Shown here: piece after piece, positions 8,297-16,234 of the stretch
Layout: every line of letters begins with the position of its first letter
Position numbering within the stretch: position 1 is the stretch's first letter
Assembly (NCBI GenBank): GCA_943331295.2
Contig: CALQLA020000007.1
Span: 1-64,000 of the forward strand
Direction: 5' to 3'
Source of the DNA: Bordetella parapertussis
Lineage (GTDB): Bacteria > Pseudomonadota > Gammaproteobacteria > Burkholderiales > Casimicrobiaceae
DNA: 64,000 bases
The notes under the pieces: model-generated
Databases searched by the model: none
Told to the model about the DNA's origin: nothing
The model's input: only the letters and a program-made list of their open reading frames with translations
Translations under genes and position numbers: made by a program

Positions 8297-9256
8297 TCAA
8301 TGCGTGCGCCGGCTGCGCCCGGCGTGCGTCGCGGCCGGGATGGGCGGCAATGCGCGCCGCGCGTCGGTGGCAGGCTCTGCTGCCGGCCAGGGCTTGGCTG
8401 CGGCGTCGGGCACCGGCGGGGGCTTCGTCGCCTCCGCCATCACCGCCCCCCCCATCGCGAGCTCCTCGCGGATCCGCTCCACCGCGGCAGCCGCGGTGAG
8501 CTTCAGCACGGCGGCGTATTCGGCGATCTTCGGCTCGCGCACGACGCTACGGAAGAACGTCATCCCGAGCGTCGCGATCACGCGTCCGGGCTCGACCAGG
8601 ATCGGCACGGCGATCGTCTGCGTGGAAAGGTCGAGATCGCTGGCGCGCAGTGCATAGCCGCGGCGCCGCGTTGCGCCGATCAGGTGGCGCACGCTGTGCG
8701 CGCCGGCGAGCACGCGGTCGTCGGGATTGTTGGCCGCCCACGCCGCGCGCAGCAGGTGCCGGCGCTCGGTGCTGTTGCAGAACGACACGTAGGCGAGGCC
8801 GTGGGCGCGGGACAGCAGCGACAGCCGCTTGTGGAACGTGGTGCGCGCGTGCGCCAGCGGGCTCAGCGGGATCGACGAGTATTCGACGACCATCGCGTCG
8901 CGGTCGAGGGTGGCCACCGAGAACGGCCACAGGTGGAAGCGCGTCAGCTCGTCGACGTGCGACTTGAGCTTCTCCACCACCAGCGGCGTGCCGTGGAAGC
9001 CGGAACTCAGCGTGCAGATCCGCGAGGCGAGCGCGTAGCCGCCGCGGCGCGAGACGTGGACGAGGAAGCGTTCCGCGCAGAGCGTCTCCAGGATCCGCAC
9101 GACGCTCGAGGCCGGGATGCCGCACTCGTCGCTGATCCCCTTGACGGTGATCGCCTGCAGCTTGTTGACGGCCTGCAGCACCGCGAGCACGCGCTGCACC
9201 AGCAGCACGTTGGCGTAGCTGCGGTGGTCCGGATCGGTCGATTTTTCGCGTGCCAT
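8297..9256 (-). CDS. IclR-family transcriptional regulator
   Basis: This 319-residue regulator has a winged helix-turn-helix over residues 20-85 (recognition helix region IPASSVVRILETL) and a C-terminal IclR ligand domain. The last 45 residues are a Pro/Ala-rich tail, longer than usual for the family. Start ATG 9256 is preceded by GGGAGGAA; the open frame continues upstream through the enolase gene only as an antiphase shadow. It is the second gene of the operon, 14 nt after MR copy 2, and probably controls the divergent promoter at 10363-10595 in response to a pathway intermediate. Confidence 0.88.
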   Translation of the reverse strand: MAREKSTDPDHRSYANVLLVQRVLAVLQAVNKLQAITVKGISDECGIPASSVVRILETLCAERFLVHVSRRGGYALASRICTLSSGFHGTPLVVEKLKSHVDELTRFHLWPFSVATLDRDAMVVEYSSIPLSPLAHARTTFHKRLSLLSRAHGLAYVSFCNSTERRHLLRAAWAANNPDDRVLAGAHSVRHLIGATRRRGYALRASDLDLSTQTIAVPILVEPGRVIATLGMTFFRSVVREPKIAEYAAVLKLTAAAAVERIREELAMGGAVMAEATKPPPVPDAAAKPWPAAEPATDARRALPPIPAATHAGRSRRTH

Positions 9257-9270
9257 GTTCCTCCCTGCGG

Positions 9271-10362
9271 CTAGTTCACGCGGTGCCGCGCCACGGCCGC
9301 CGGATCCGGGTCGGCGCCCAGTCCCGGCCCCTGCGGCACGGCCACGCGCCCCTGCCGGACCTCGGTCAGCCCGGCGAAAGGGCTGTCGTCGAGGTCGATG
9401 TTGAGCCGCTCGATGAATTCGTTGCCGCCGGCCGCGGCGACCAGGTGCAGCGTCGCCAGGAAGCCGGGACCGAGGTAGCCGCAGTGCGGCACGGTGCGCA
9501 CGCCGAAGGCCTCGGCCAGCGCCGCGATCTTGCGCATCTCGGTGATGCCGCCCACCTTGCTGACGCTGGGCTGCAGGATGTCCACCGCGCCCGCCTCCAG
9601 CAACTGGCGGAACGCGTGCAGGCCGGTCACGTTCTCGCCGGCAGAGGTGATCGCGCCGGCCGCGCGGACGCGCGCGAGCCCTTCGTAGTCCTCCGGCGGC
9701 CACACCGGCTCCTCGAGCCAGTACAGGTCGAGCGGCCGCAGCGCCTCGACCATCGCCAGCGCCTCGGGCACGCTCCACGGGCAGTTGGTGTCGACCATCA
9801 GCCCGACGCCGGGGCCGACGGCGTCGCGCGCAGCGGCGATGGCGGGCAGCGTGACCTCGTGCAGCTTGACGTGGCCGAAGCCCTGCTCCAGCGCGCGCCC
9901 GCAGCTCGCCGCCACCGCATCGGGATTGGCGCAGCGCAGCAGGCTCGAATACGCGGGCACGTCGGCGCGCGGGCCGCCGCCCAGCAGCCGGTACAGGGGC
10001 AGGCCGGCGGCCTTGGCGGCGATGTCCCACAGCGCGATGTCGACGCCCGAGAGCCCGTAGATCACCGGGCCGTTGCGACCGAAGATATGGAGCTTGCGGT
10101 GCGCGTCGGCCATCAGCTCGCCGATCGCGGCCGGATCGCGGCCGATGAAGAGCGGCGCGATCATCGTATCGATGACCGCCTTGGTGCCCGGCGCCACCGC
10201 GTGGCCGAAGGCTTCGCCCCAGCCGACCAGCCCGGCGTCGGTCTCGACGCGGACGAGCAGCATGTTGAGGCCGGGCGAGGGGCGGCCGGCGATGACGTTC
10301 ATCTGTCCGCGCGTCCGGTACGGGACGGTGAGCAGGATCGATTCGATGGCGGTGATTTTCAT
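9271..10362 (-). CDS. MR/MLE enolase-superfamily enzyme (copy 2), first gene of the operon
   Basis: This 363-residue enolase-superfamily enzyme has metal ligands Asp191 (MVDTNCPW), Glu217 (WLEEP) and Glu243 (SAGENV). The Lys-x-Lys site is Lys166-Leu-His168, and a histidine is at 293 (VPHCGYLGPG). The position corresponding to the dyad aspartate reads Ser266 in LQPSVSKVGG. The active site therefore differs from copy 1, suggesting a different step or substrate. The predicted role is dehydration or racemisation of a hydroxy-acid. It heads the minus-strand operon that ends at 2828. Confidence 0.88.
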   Translation of the reverse strand: MKITAIESILLTVPYRTRGQMNVIAGRPSPGLNMLLVRVETDAGLVGWGEAFGHAVAPGTKAVIDTMIAPLFIGRDPAAIGELMADAHRKLHIFGRNGPVIYGLSGVDIALWDIAAKAAGLPLYRLLGGGPRADVPAYSSLLRCANPDAVAASCGRALEQGFGHVKLHEVTLPAIAAARDAVGPGVGLMVDTNCPWSVPEALAMVEALRPLDLYWLEEPVWPPEDYEGLARVRAAGAITSAGENVTGLHAFRQLLEAGAVDILQPSVSKVGGITEMRKIAALAEAFGVRTVPHCGYLGPGFLATLHLVAAAGGNEFIERLNIDLDDSPFAGLTEVRQGRVAVPQGPGLGADPDPAAVARHRVN

Positions 10363-10595
10363 GGGATGAACGATACTTCAGGCGCGCTAGCCCTAGCCTG
10401 GCGCCGGCGGGTAGAGTACCGTAAACGGTCACGCCGGGCCACGTGACGGACGATCAATTCGGCGGAATTTCAGTGCGTGAAAATCGGCAAGACGGCAGTT
10501 GCCGCGGCGCTGGCGGCGGCCTACCCTAGTGCCCGCTCCGGACACGCCGGGGAACCCACGGAACCCGCCCCGGCAACGGAGCGGGGCAGTCGCCG
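10363..10595. promoter_or_regulatory. Divergent control region with two dyad-symmetric elements
   Basis: This 233-nt gap separates the minus-strand catabolic operon from the plus-strand EthD gene. Two inverted repeats lie close together. ACCGT-AA-ACGGT occurs at 10418-10429. GCTAG-CC-CTAGC occurs at 10386-10397, flanked by GGCGC (10381-10385) and GCGCC (10401-10405). Either could be an operator; the encoded IclR protein is the obvious candidate ligand. This is inference from symmetry and position. Confidence 0.5.
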
Positions 10596-11243
10596 ATGAT
10601 CGTTTCCAACAGCCTGATGCGCCGCCGCGCCGACATCGACATCCGGGCCTTCGAGCGCCACTGGCTCGATCCCCACGGCATCCTGGCGGCGAAGCTGCCG
10701 GGGTGCCGGCACTACGTGCAGAACCACATCCTCGACGTGACGGGGACCAACGCGCTGGCGCGGGCGCTGCGGATCGACGGGATTCCGCAGCTTGCGTTCG
10801 CCACGCCCGAGGCACGGCTCGCCGCGCACAATTCGCCGGAGCTCGCGGCCTGCGACGTGGATTCGCAGCAGTTCGTCGGCGCCGTCTCGCGGGTGATGAC
10901 GGAGATCGACGACGCCGTCGATTTCAGCGGCCCGGCGGGGACCGTCAAGCAGATCCTGCTGTTCGTGGCGCCCGGCGTCGCCGGCGTTCCCGCCGACGGG
11001 GAGCGGATCGCGCCCGGCGAGCTCGTCGCGCGCCTTGGCGGCGTGCGCCGGGCGGTCGTCCACGCGGTGCAGCTGCAGACCCGCGCGCCCGGCAGCAAGG
11101 TGGCCGACCTCGGCATTCCCGTCGACGGCTTCTGCGAGCTGTGGCTGGACGACATGGATGCCGTGCGGCGCAACGCGGCGCTGCTCGACCGCGAGGGCGG
11201 CGGCGTGGCGAGCTTCGTCGTCAAGGTCCACCACTTCATCTGA
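10596..11243 (+). CDS. EthD-domain protein
   Basis: This 215-residue protein contains two ferredoxin-like halves in the EthD pattern. The first has FERHWLDPHGILAAKLPGCRHYVQNHI (residues about 20-45) with the FxxHWxxPHG motif, and the second has a repeated strand-helix layout ending in SFVVKVHHF. EthD-like proteins were first found next to an ether-degrading P450, but most have no assigned reaction. It diverges from the enolase/IclR operon and is followed 21 nt later by a NIPSNAP gene. It probably belongs to the same catabolic regulon. Confidence 0.75.
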   Translation: MIVSNSLMRRRADIDIRAFERHWLDPHGILAAKLPGCRHYVQNHILDVTGTNALARALRIDGIPQLAFATPEARLAAHNSPELAACDVDSQQFVGAVSRVMTEIDDAVDFSGPAGTVKQILLFVAPGVAGVPADGERIAPGELVARLGGVRRAVVHAVQLQTRAPGSKVADLGIPVDGFCELWLDDMDAVRRNAALLDREGGGVASFVVKVHHFI

Positions 11244-11264
11244 CGCCGGAGCGCGAGGAACGCC

Positions 11265-11585
11265 ATGATCGTCGACATGCGCATCTACACCGTGAAGCCC
11301 GGACGGGTCGACGATTTCGTCGCGATGTACGGCGAGCACGCCTGGCCGCTGCAGCAGCAATACCTCGGGCACTGCCTCGGCTGGTATACCGGGGTCGAGG
11401 GCCAGCTGAACCAGGTGGTGCAGCTGTGGCGCTACGAGAGCCAGGCCGACCGCGAGGCGCGGCGGCTCGCGATGAACCGGGATCCCGCGTGGAAGGCCTA
11501 CCTGCGCCGGATGGGCGAGTCGGGCCTGCTGCTGCACACCGAGAACCGGATCCTCGCGCCGACTGCGTTCTCGCCGCAGGCCTGA
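11265..11585 (+). CDS. NIPSNAP-family protein
   Basis: This 106-residue dimeric alpha-beta-barrel protein begins MIVDMRIYTVKPGRVDDFV and contains LWRYESQADREARR, the classic NIPSNAP pattern. These proteins are common beside catabolic genes in betaproteobacteria and their role is unknown. GAGGAA precedes the ATG, and the gene is probably cotranscribed with the EthD gene 21 nt upstream. Confidence 0.85.
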   Translation: MIVDMRIYTVKPGRVDDFVAMYGEHAWPLQQQYLGHCLGWYTGVEGQLNQVVQLWRYESQADREARRLAMNRDPAWKAYLRRMGESGLLLHTENRILAPTAFSPQA

Positions 11586-11589
11586 ACGA

Positions 11590-11898
11590 TCAAACCAGTC
11601 CGCGCGCCGCCGCCGGGAGGTAGCCGACCACGCACGAGCTCGCCACGCCGATCAGGCCCGGCAGGATGAAGCTGTGGTTGATCACGTACTTGCCGATCTT
11701 CGTCGCGCCCGCGCGGTCGAACTGGATCGTCGCGAGGTCGCTCGGGTAGGTCGGCAGGAGGTAGTAGCCGTAGCAGGCGGCCGCGAAGGCGGCCACGTGG
11801 TCCGGCGGCACGCCGATCGACAGCGCGACCGGGACCATCGCGCTGATCGCCGCGGCCCGGGCGGCAGCTTGCCTTGGGTCAACGGCGGAACGATGCAT
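11590..11898 (-). pseudogene. C-terminal remnant of a Dcu-type anaerobic C4-dicarboxylate transporter
   Basis: The translated segment contains the hallmark end of DcuA/DcuB carriers: [18 protein letters not shown], then [17 protein letters not shown] and one final hydrophobic segment. Full-length proteins have roughly 430-450 residues, whereas only about the last 90 are present. Upstream of about 11870 nothing matches the family. It is best read as a truncated relic, although a short ATG-started product (102 residues) is formally possible. Confidence 0.75.
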
Positions 11899-11951
11899 CC
11901 CTGTCCTGAGTCAAGGCTTCGGCACATTCGGCGGCGGTGCCTCCGAGACGC

Positions 11952-11957
11952 TACAAT
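11952..11957 (+). promoter_or_regulatory. Possible -10 element upstream of the GT-C-like gene
   Basis: TACAAT stands in an otherwise GC-rich 205-nt gap between the Dcu remnant and the membrane protein gene starting at 12104. I see no good -35 hexamer at the standard spacing, so this is a weak call. Confidence 0.25.
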
Positions 11958-12103
11958 TCGGTGCAGTGCGAGGGCGCGTGGATCGGCATCCGCCGCCTCC
12001 ACCCCGACCGCATTCCTTGCCGCGCTGTCCCCACGAACCTGCCGTGCCCCCGATGCGAGCCGCCGGCACTCGCCCCGGGTGACCGGATGAGGCCACCGCC
12101 GCC

Positions 12104-13990
12104 ATGACACCCGACGCCCCGATGCCATCGGGCCGGCGCCCCCGAGGGTCCTGGCTGCCGCCAGCCGTCGTCGCGGCGCTGATGCTCGCCTACGTGGCGC
12201 CGTTCGCGTGGGTGAACCTCATTCCCGACGGCATCCGCGACCTGCAGGCGTCGCTCGTGATCGCGCGCGGCGGCGGCTTCCAGCGCTTCGGCCCGCTGAT
12301 CAACTTCACGTTCTACCTCGGCCCGCTGTCGCTGTACCTGCAGGCGCTGCCGCTGGTCCTCGCCTCGTCGTTCACGGCGGTCGGCCTGTGGATCGGCCTC
12401 GTCGGCAGCCTCAAGTTCCCGTTCGCGTACCTCGCCGGCCGCGCGCTCCATTCCCGGCAACTGGGACTGCTCGTGGCGCTCGCCGTGGCGCTGCCGTCGG
12501 TCGCCGGTTACCAGTGGATGTTCCTGTTCCACCCGACGCTGGTGGAACCGTTCGTGTGGGCGGCGCTGATGTTGGCGGCGCGTTGCGCGCTGCGCCCCTC
12601 CGCCACGCAGCTCTACGGGATCGCCCTGGCGGTGGGCATCGCGATCCAGTTCCACCCCACCGCCGCGTTCTACGCGCCGCTGCCGTGGGTGCTGCTGCTC
12701 GCGCAGCGGCGGGCGTTCCCGCGCTGGCCGCTGCACGCGCTGCTGCTGCTGTTGCCGCTCGCGGCGCCGTTCCTGCCGCTGCTTGCCGGCGGCCTCGATG
12801 CCGATACGTTCCGGCCGGCGGCGCTCGCCGCGGCCCGCGCCGGCGCAATGCCTGGGCCGCCGGTGCCGGTGCTGCGCGCGCTGTCCGACGTGCCGATGCT
12901 GTTCGGCGCGATGTTCTGGGACATTCCCGCGTTCATGGTCGGCGACGCGCTGGTTCCCCGGGTCGGCGCCGCGACCGGGCTCGCGATCGGCCGCGTGCTG
13001 CAGGGCGGCGTGCTCGCCGTCGCGCTGTGGGGCGCGTTCCGCCTCGGCCGCAGCCCGCGCCGGGTGCGCGTGGCCGGCGTGCTGGCGGCGCTGGCGCTGG
13101 TCGCGGGCGTGACCATCGCCAGCCTGATGCGCGAGAGCGTCGGCTTCTACACGCTCTACTTCCTGCTGCCGCTGTCCGCGTCCGTGCTGGGCATCTGCCT
13201 CTTCGCGGCCACGATGCCCGCGCGCGGCGACGACGCTGCACCCGCGCCGGCGCGGGCCGTTGCCGTCGCCGTGCTGCTCGCGCTGGCCGCCGGCCTGTGC
13301 GTCGAGACGATCCGGCAGGCGCGCGCGGGCGTGCTCGACATCTACGTCAGCGGGCTGGGCGACCTGCGCGCGTTGAGCGAGATGCGCGCGCGCGCCGGCC
13401 GCTATGCGATGACGAGCCGCGATCGCGTCGGTCCCTGGCTGTGCCGCGAACTCGCGACCGCGGACGGCGTGGTGTTGCACGGCGACCTCGCGTTCGACGA
13501 GGCCGCGAGCTTCGGTGTCGACCTGCGGATGCACTGCCCGGCACGGATCGACGCGGGACCGCTGCCTCGGCTGCTTGGTCGAGCCGACGCGGGCGCGCAC
13601 TGGCTGGCGCTGCCCGCGGCGAGCTGGCAGGCCATCGGCCGCGAGCCCGCGCTGTGGCTGGGCGAGCTCGGCGTGCGGCAGCCGGTCGCCGTGCTGCATC
13701 CGGCGAGCGCGCGCGGGCTCGACGTCAAATGGCACTACTATGAGGTAGTTCACGACCGGCAGCCGGTGACGACGCTGCGCTACGACGTGCCCGCGGGCGC
13801 GCCGCATCTGCTGGTCAGCCGGCTGAAGCCGTGGACGACGAAGCACGATGTCGCGGTGACCTGCGGCGGCGCCGTGGTGCCTGCGGCGGTCGACACGCTG
13901 GCCACGCAGGTGTACGCGCTGACGAACGCGCCGTGCGCGATCGCCGTGACCACCGACGTGCCGGAGTGGGTCGGCATCGCGCAGTTCTAG
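12104..13990 (+). CDS. Polytopic membrane protein, GT-C glycosyltransferase-like
   Basis: This 628-residue inner-membrane protein has about ten or eleven hydrophobic segments in residues 15-430 and a soluble C-terminal domain of about 190 residues. The first periplasmic loop (IPDGIRDLQASLVIARGG, then FQRFGPLINF) has the acidic residue and layout seen in ArnT/PMT-like GT-C enzymes, which transfer sugars from polyprenyl-phosphate donors. No neighbouring polysaccharide genes support the idea. The function is therefore tentative; a membrane protein of unknown role is the safe call. Confidence 0.6.
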   Translation: MTPDAPMPSGRRPRGSWLPPAVVAALMLAYVAPFAWVNLIPDGIRDLQASLVIARGGGFQRFGPLINFTFYLGPLSLYLQALPLVLASSFTAVGLWIGLVGSLKFPFAYLAGRALHSRQLGLLVALAVALPSVAGYQWMFLFHPTLVEPFVWAALMLAARCALRPSATQLYGIALAVGIAIQFHPTAAFYAPLPWVLLLAQRRAFPRWPLHALLLLLPLAAPFLPLLAGGLDADTFRPAALAAARAGAMPGPPVPVLRALSDVPMLFGAMFWDIPAFMVGDALVPRVGAATGLAIGRVLQGGVLAVALWGAFRLGRSPRRVRVAGVLAALALVAGVTIASLMRESVGFYTLYFLLPLSASVLGICLFAATMPARGDDAAPAPARAVAVAVLLALAAGLCVETIRQARAGVLDIYVSGLGDLRALSEMRARAGRYAMTSRDRVGPWLCRELATADGVVLHGDLAFDEAASFGVDLRMHCPARIDAGPLPRLLGRADAGAHWLALPAASWQAIGREPALWLGELGVRQPVAVLHPASARGLDVKWHYYEVVHDRQPVTTLRYDVPAGAPHLLVSRLKPWTTKHDVAVTCGGAVVPAAVDTLATQVYALTNAPCAIAVTTDVPEWVGIAQF

Positions 13991-14034
13991 CCGCAGTTCT
14001 GGTCGCCAGCGGGGCGAATCGAGGGAGAGCGCTT

Positions 14035-14625
14035 GTGAAGTGGCAGATGTCCGAGAATTCGGTGTTCGCGATCCTGTTGCGGTCGCCGTGGTGGATCAGC
14101 ATCGGCGTCGCCGGCGTCGTCGCCGGCGCGGGGCTGTCGCTCCTGCCCGAGAAGTGGAGGGTGCTGGGCATGACGCTGTGCCTGCCGTTCCTGGTGATCG
14201 CCGGCATCGCGGCGTGGCGGCAGTGGCAATTGCCGTCCGCGGCGCGCGTCGACCGGACGCTCGACGCGGTGCGCGCGATGTCGCGGGACGATTTCGCCGC
14301 CGCGCTGCAGTCGGGCTATGCCCGCGATGGCTATGTGGTGACGCGCGTCGACGACGGGCGCGCCGACCTGGCGCTGAAGAAGGAGTGGCAGACGGCGCTC
14401 GTCTGCTGCCGGCGCTGGAAGCTCGCGCGCATCGGCGTCGAGCCTCTGCGCGAGCTGCTGGCGGCGAAGGAGGCGCTGGAGCTGCGCGAGGGAATCTTCG
14501 TCGCGACCGGCGAGGTCACCGACACCGCGCGCAAGTTCGCCGCGGAGAACGGCATCCGCATCGTCGGCGGCGCCGAGCTTGCCCGGCTGCTGCCGGGCAT
14601 CGGCCGGGGCAGGGCCCGGGCCTGA
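14035..14625 (+). CDS. Membrane-anchored Mrr/restriction-endonuclease-like domain protein
   Basis: This 196-residue protein has two N-terminal membrane segments (about 17-35 and 44-62) and a C-terminal domain with the pattern of the Mrr_cat/DUF2034 nuclease fold: YARDGYVVTRVDDGRADLAL, then TALVCCRRWKLARIGVEPLREL and GIFVATGEVTDTARKFA. In Mrr proteins a Q-x-K motif is catalytic; here the equivalent looks like CCRRWK, so cleavage activity is doubtful. I chose GTG 14035 because GAGGGAGAG precedes it and a longer frame overlaps the upstream gene. The role is unknown. Confidence 0.65.
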   Translation: MKWQMSENSVFAILLRSPWWISIGVAGVVAGAGLSLLPEKWRVLGMTLCLPFLVIAGIAAWRQWQLPSAARVDRTLDAVRAMSRDDFAAALQSGYARDGYVVTRVDDGRADLALKKEWQTALVCCRRWKLARIGVEPLRELLAAKEALELREGIFVATGEVTDTARKFAAENGIRIVGGAELARLLPGIGRGRARA

Positions 14626-14652
14626 CCGGGACCGCCGCGCGCGGTCAGGCCC
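14618..14652. terminator. Bidirectional hairpin between convergent genes
   Basis: A perfect 11-bp inverted repeat, GGGCCTGACCG (14618-14628) and CGGTCAGGCCC (14642-14652), encloses a 13-nt loop. It contains the stop codons of both converging genes. It lacks a clear T-run, so it may act as a strong stem rather than a textbook intrinsic terminator. Confidence 0.55.
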
Positions 14653-15073
14653 CGGCGGCGGCGAGCCGGAACGCGGCGATCTTCCGGCCGGGGCCCTGGT
14701 CGACGAAGACGGCGTCGACGGCGCGGCCGACGAGCGAGGCGCCTTCGGTCGGCGCACCCGGCAGCTGCGCGTAGATCCACGGCCCCTCTTCGAGCGCCAC
14801 CGCGGCGAACACGTAGGGCGCCTCCGCGTTGAAGCTGTCGTGGTGGGTGCGGCGGACCGTCGTGTGCGAGATCACCCTGCCGCGGCCCGAGGCCGTGAAC
14901 CAGTCGAGCTCGCCGGTCTTGCAGTACGGGCAGCACGCGCGCGGATAGAACACCGCCTTCGCGCAGGCCCGGCAGCGCTGGATCACCAGCCGGCCTTCGT
15001 TGCAGCCGTCCCAGAACGGCCGGTTCTGCTCGGTGACGCGGGGTTGGGGCTTCTGCATGGCGCTCTCCATCAT
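14645..15073 (-). CDS. DUF35 OB-fold/zinc-ribbon acyl-CoA-associated protein
   Basis: This 142-residue protein has an N-terminal rubredoxin-like zinc ribbon with CRAC and CPYC cysteine pairs (residues about 29-47), followed by an OB-fold. DUF35 proteins pair with thiolase-fold proteins in lipid and steroid degradation and stabilise or support them. ATG 15073 overlaps the upstream thiolase-like stop in an ATGA arrangement, which indicates coupled translation and a heteromeric complex. It is the last gene of the CaiB/thiolase-like/DUF35 operon. Confidence 0.9.
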   Translation of the reverse strand: MMESAMQKPQPRVTEQNRPFWDGCNEGRLVIQRCRACAKAVFYPRACCPYCKTGELDWFTASGRGRVISHTTVRRTHHDSFNAEAPYVFAAVALEEGPWIYAQLPGAPTEGASLVGRAVDAVFVDQGPGRKIAAFRLAAAGA

Positions 15074-16233
15074 TCGACCCGCTCGAGGATTGCGGCGGAC
15101 GACGACAGGCCGCGCCCGTAGGCGACCATCCCGTAGCCGGAAACGAGGCCGCGCCTGGCATTCGGCACCTGCCTCGCGCCGGCGCGCCCCATCAGCTGCG
15201 CGACGGCCTCGTACACGCCGATCATCCCGCCGCTCGCCCCCGCCTGGCCGGCGGACAGCTGGCCGCCGCCAGTGTTGATCGGCAGCCTGCCGCGCGTCGT
15301 GATGTCGGTGTCGCGGATGAAGCGGTGCGCGGTTCCCGGCTTGCAGAAGCCGAGGCCTTCCAGCTGCACGAACGCCATCACCGGGTAGTCGTCGTAGAGC
15401 TGCGCGAAATCCATCCGGTCGGGCGTCGTTTCGGCGCGCGCGAACAGGCGCTCGGAGAGCCCGCTCCAGCCGCCCGGCACCGTGTAGGCGTCGTTGGCGG
15501 GATAGTTGTGGATCTCCTCGGAGGCGAGGATGCGCAGCGACGGGCCGGGCAGCGTGGCGGCGATGCGCTCCGAGGCCAGCACGATCGCGTCGGCGCCGAC
15601 GCAGGGCATCACGCAGTCGTAGAGGCGCAGGGGGTCGGCGATCGGCTTCGCGTTGAGGTAGGCGTCCATCGTCAGCGGCACCTTGAACAGGGCGTTCGGA
15701 TTGGCGAGCGCGTTGGTGCGCAGGCCAATGCAGAAGCGGCCGAAGTCCTCGCGCGTGGCGCCGTGCCGCTCCATGTACAGCCGCGTGTGCAGCGCGAACA
15801 TGCCGTTCGCGCCGCCGAAGCCCTGCGGCGACATGTACTCCTTGACCGAGCCGTTGAAGTGGTCGAGCGTCTCGTTGTGCGCGGCGACGTCGAACGAGTC
15901 GGCCGCCGCGCAGACCGCGACGTCGCAGGAGCCGTCGCGGATCGCGCGCGCCGCGTGCGCCATCCCGATCACGCCCGACGCGCCCCCGTAGAGTCCCTGG
16001 AACAGGAAGCGCGGCTCGAGCCCGATGTGCTCGGCGAGCGTCGCGACGTTGTCGGGCGCCAGCAGGAAGCACGTCGCGGCGAGGCCGTCGACCGCGCTCC
16101 ACGGCAGGCCGGCGTCGGCCAGCGCGGCGGAGCCCGCCTCGTAGAACAGCCGCTGCAGGCTCTTCGCCGACTTCTTCGCGTACGGCGTCTGGCCCGCGCC
16201 GACGATGCGCACGCCTTCGAAGATCCCGGTCAT
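15070..16233 (-). CDS. Thiolase-fold protein of the SCP-x/lipid-transfer type lacking thiolase catalytic residues
   Basis: This 387-residue protein has the whole thiolase fold, but the catalytic positions are replaced. The nucleophile segment reads GLYGGASG (Gly84 where Cys precedes ASG). The GHP histidine segment reads SAGQAGASGG, and the C-terminal Cys loop reads GMVAYGRG. Together with its DUF35 partner this resembles SCP-x-like/Ltp2-type proteins, some of which are retro-aldolases acting on CoA thioesters, rather than true thiolases. It starts 1 nt after the CaiB gene and overlaps the DUF35 gene. It is best called a thiolase-family protein of unknown reaction. Confidence 0.88.
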   Translation of the reverse strand: MTGIFEGVRIVGAGQTPYAKKSAKSLQRLFYEAGSAALADAGLPWSAVDGLAATCFLLAPDNVATLAEHIGLEPRFLFQGLYGGASGVIGMAHAARAIRDGSCDVAVCAAADSFDVAAHNETLDHFNGSVKEYMSPQGFGGANGMFALHTRLYMERHGATREDFGRFCIGLRTNALANPNALFKVPLTMDAYLNAKPIADPLRLYDCVMPCVGADAIVLASERIAATLPGPSLRILASEEIHNYPANDAYTVPGGWSGLSERLFARAETTPDRMDFAQLYDDYPVMAFVQLEGLGFCKPGTAHRFIRDTDITTRGRLPINTGGGQLSAGQAGASGGMIGVYEAVAQLMGRAGARQVPNARRGLVSGYGMVAYGRGLSSSAAILERVE

Positions 16234-16234
16234 C

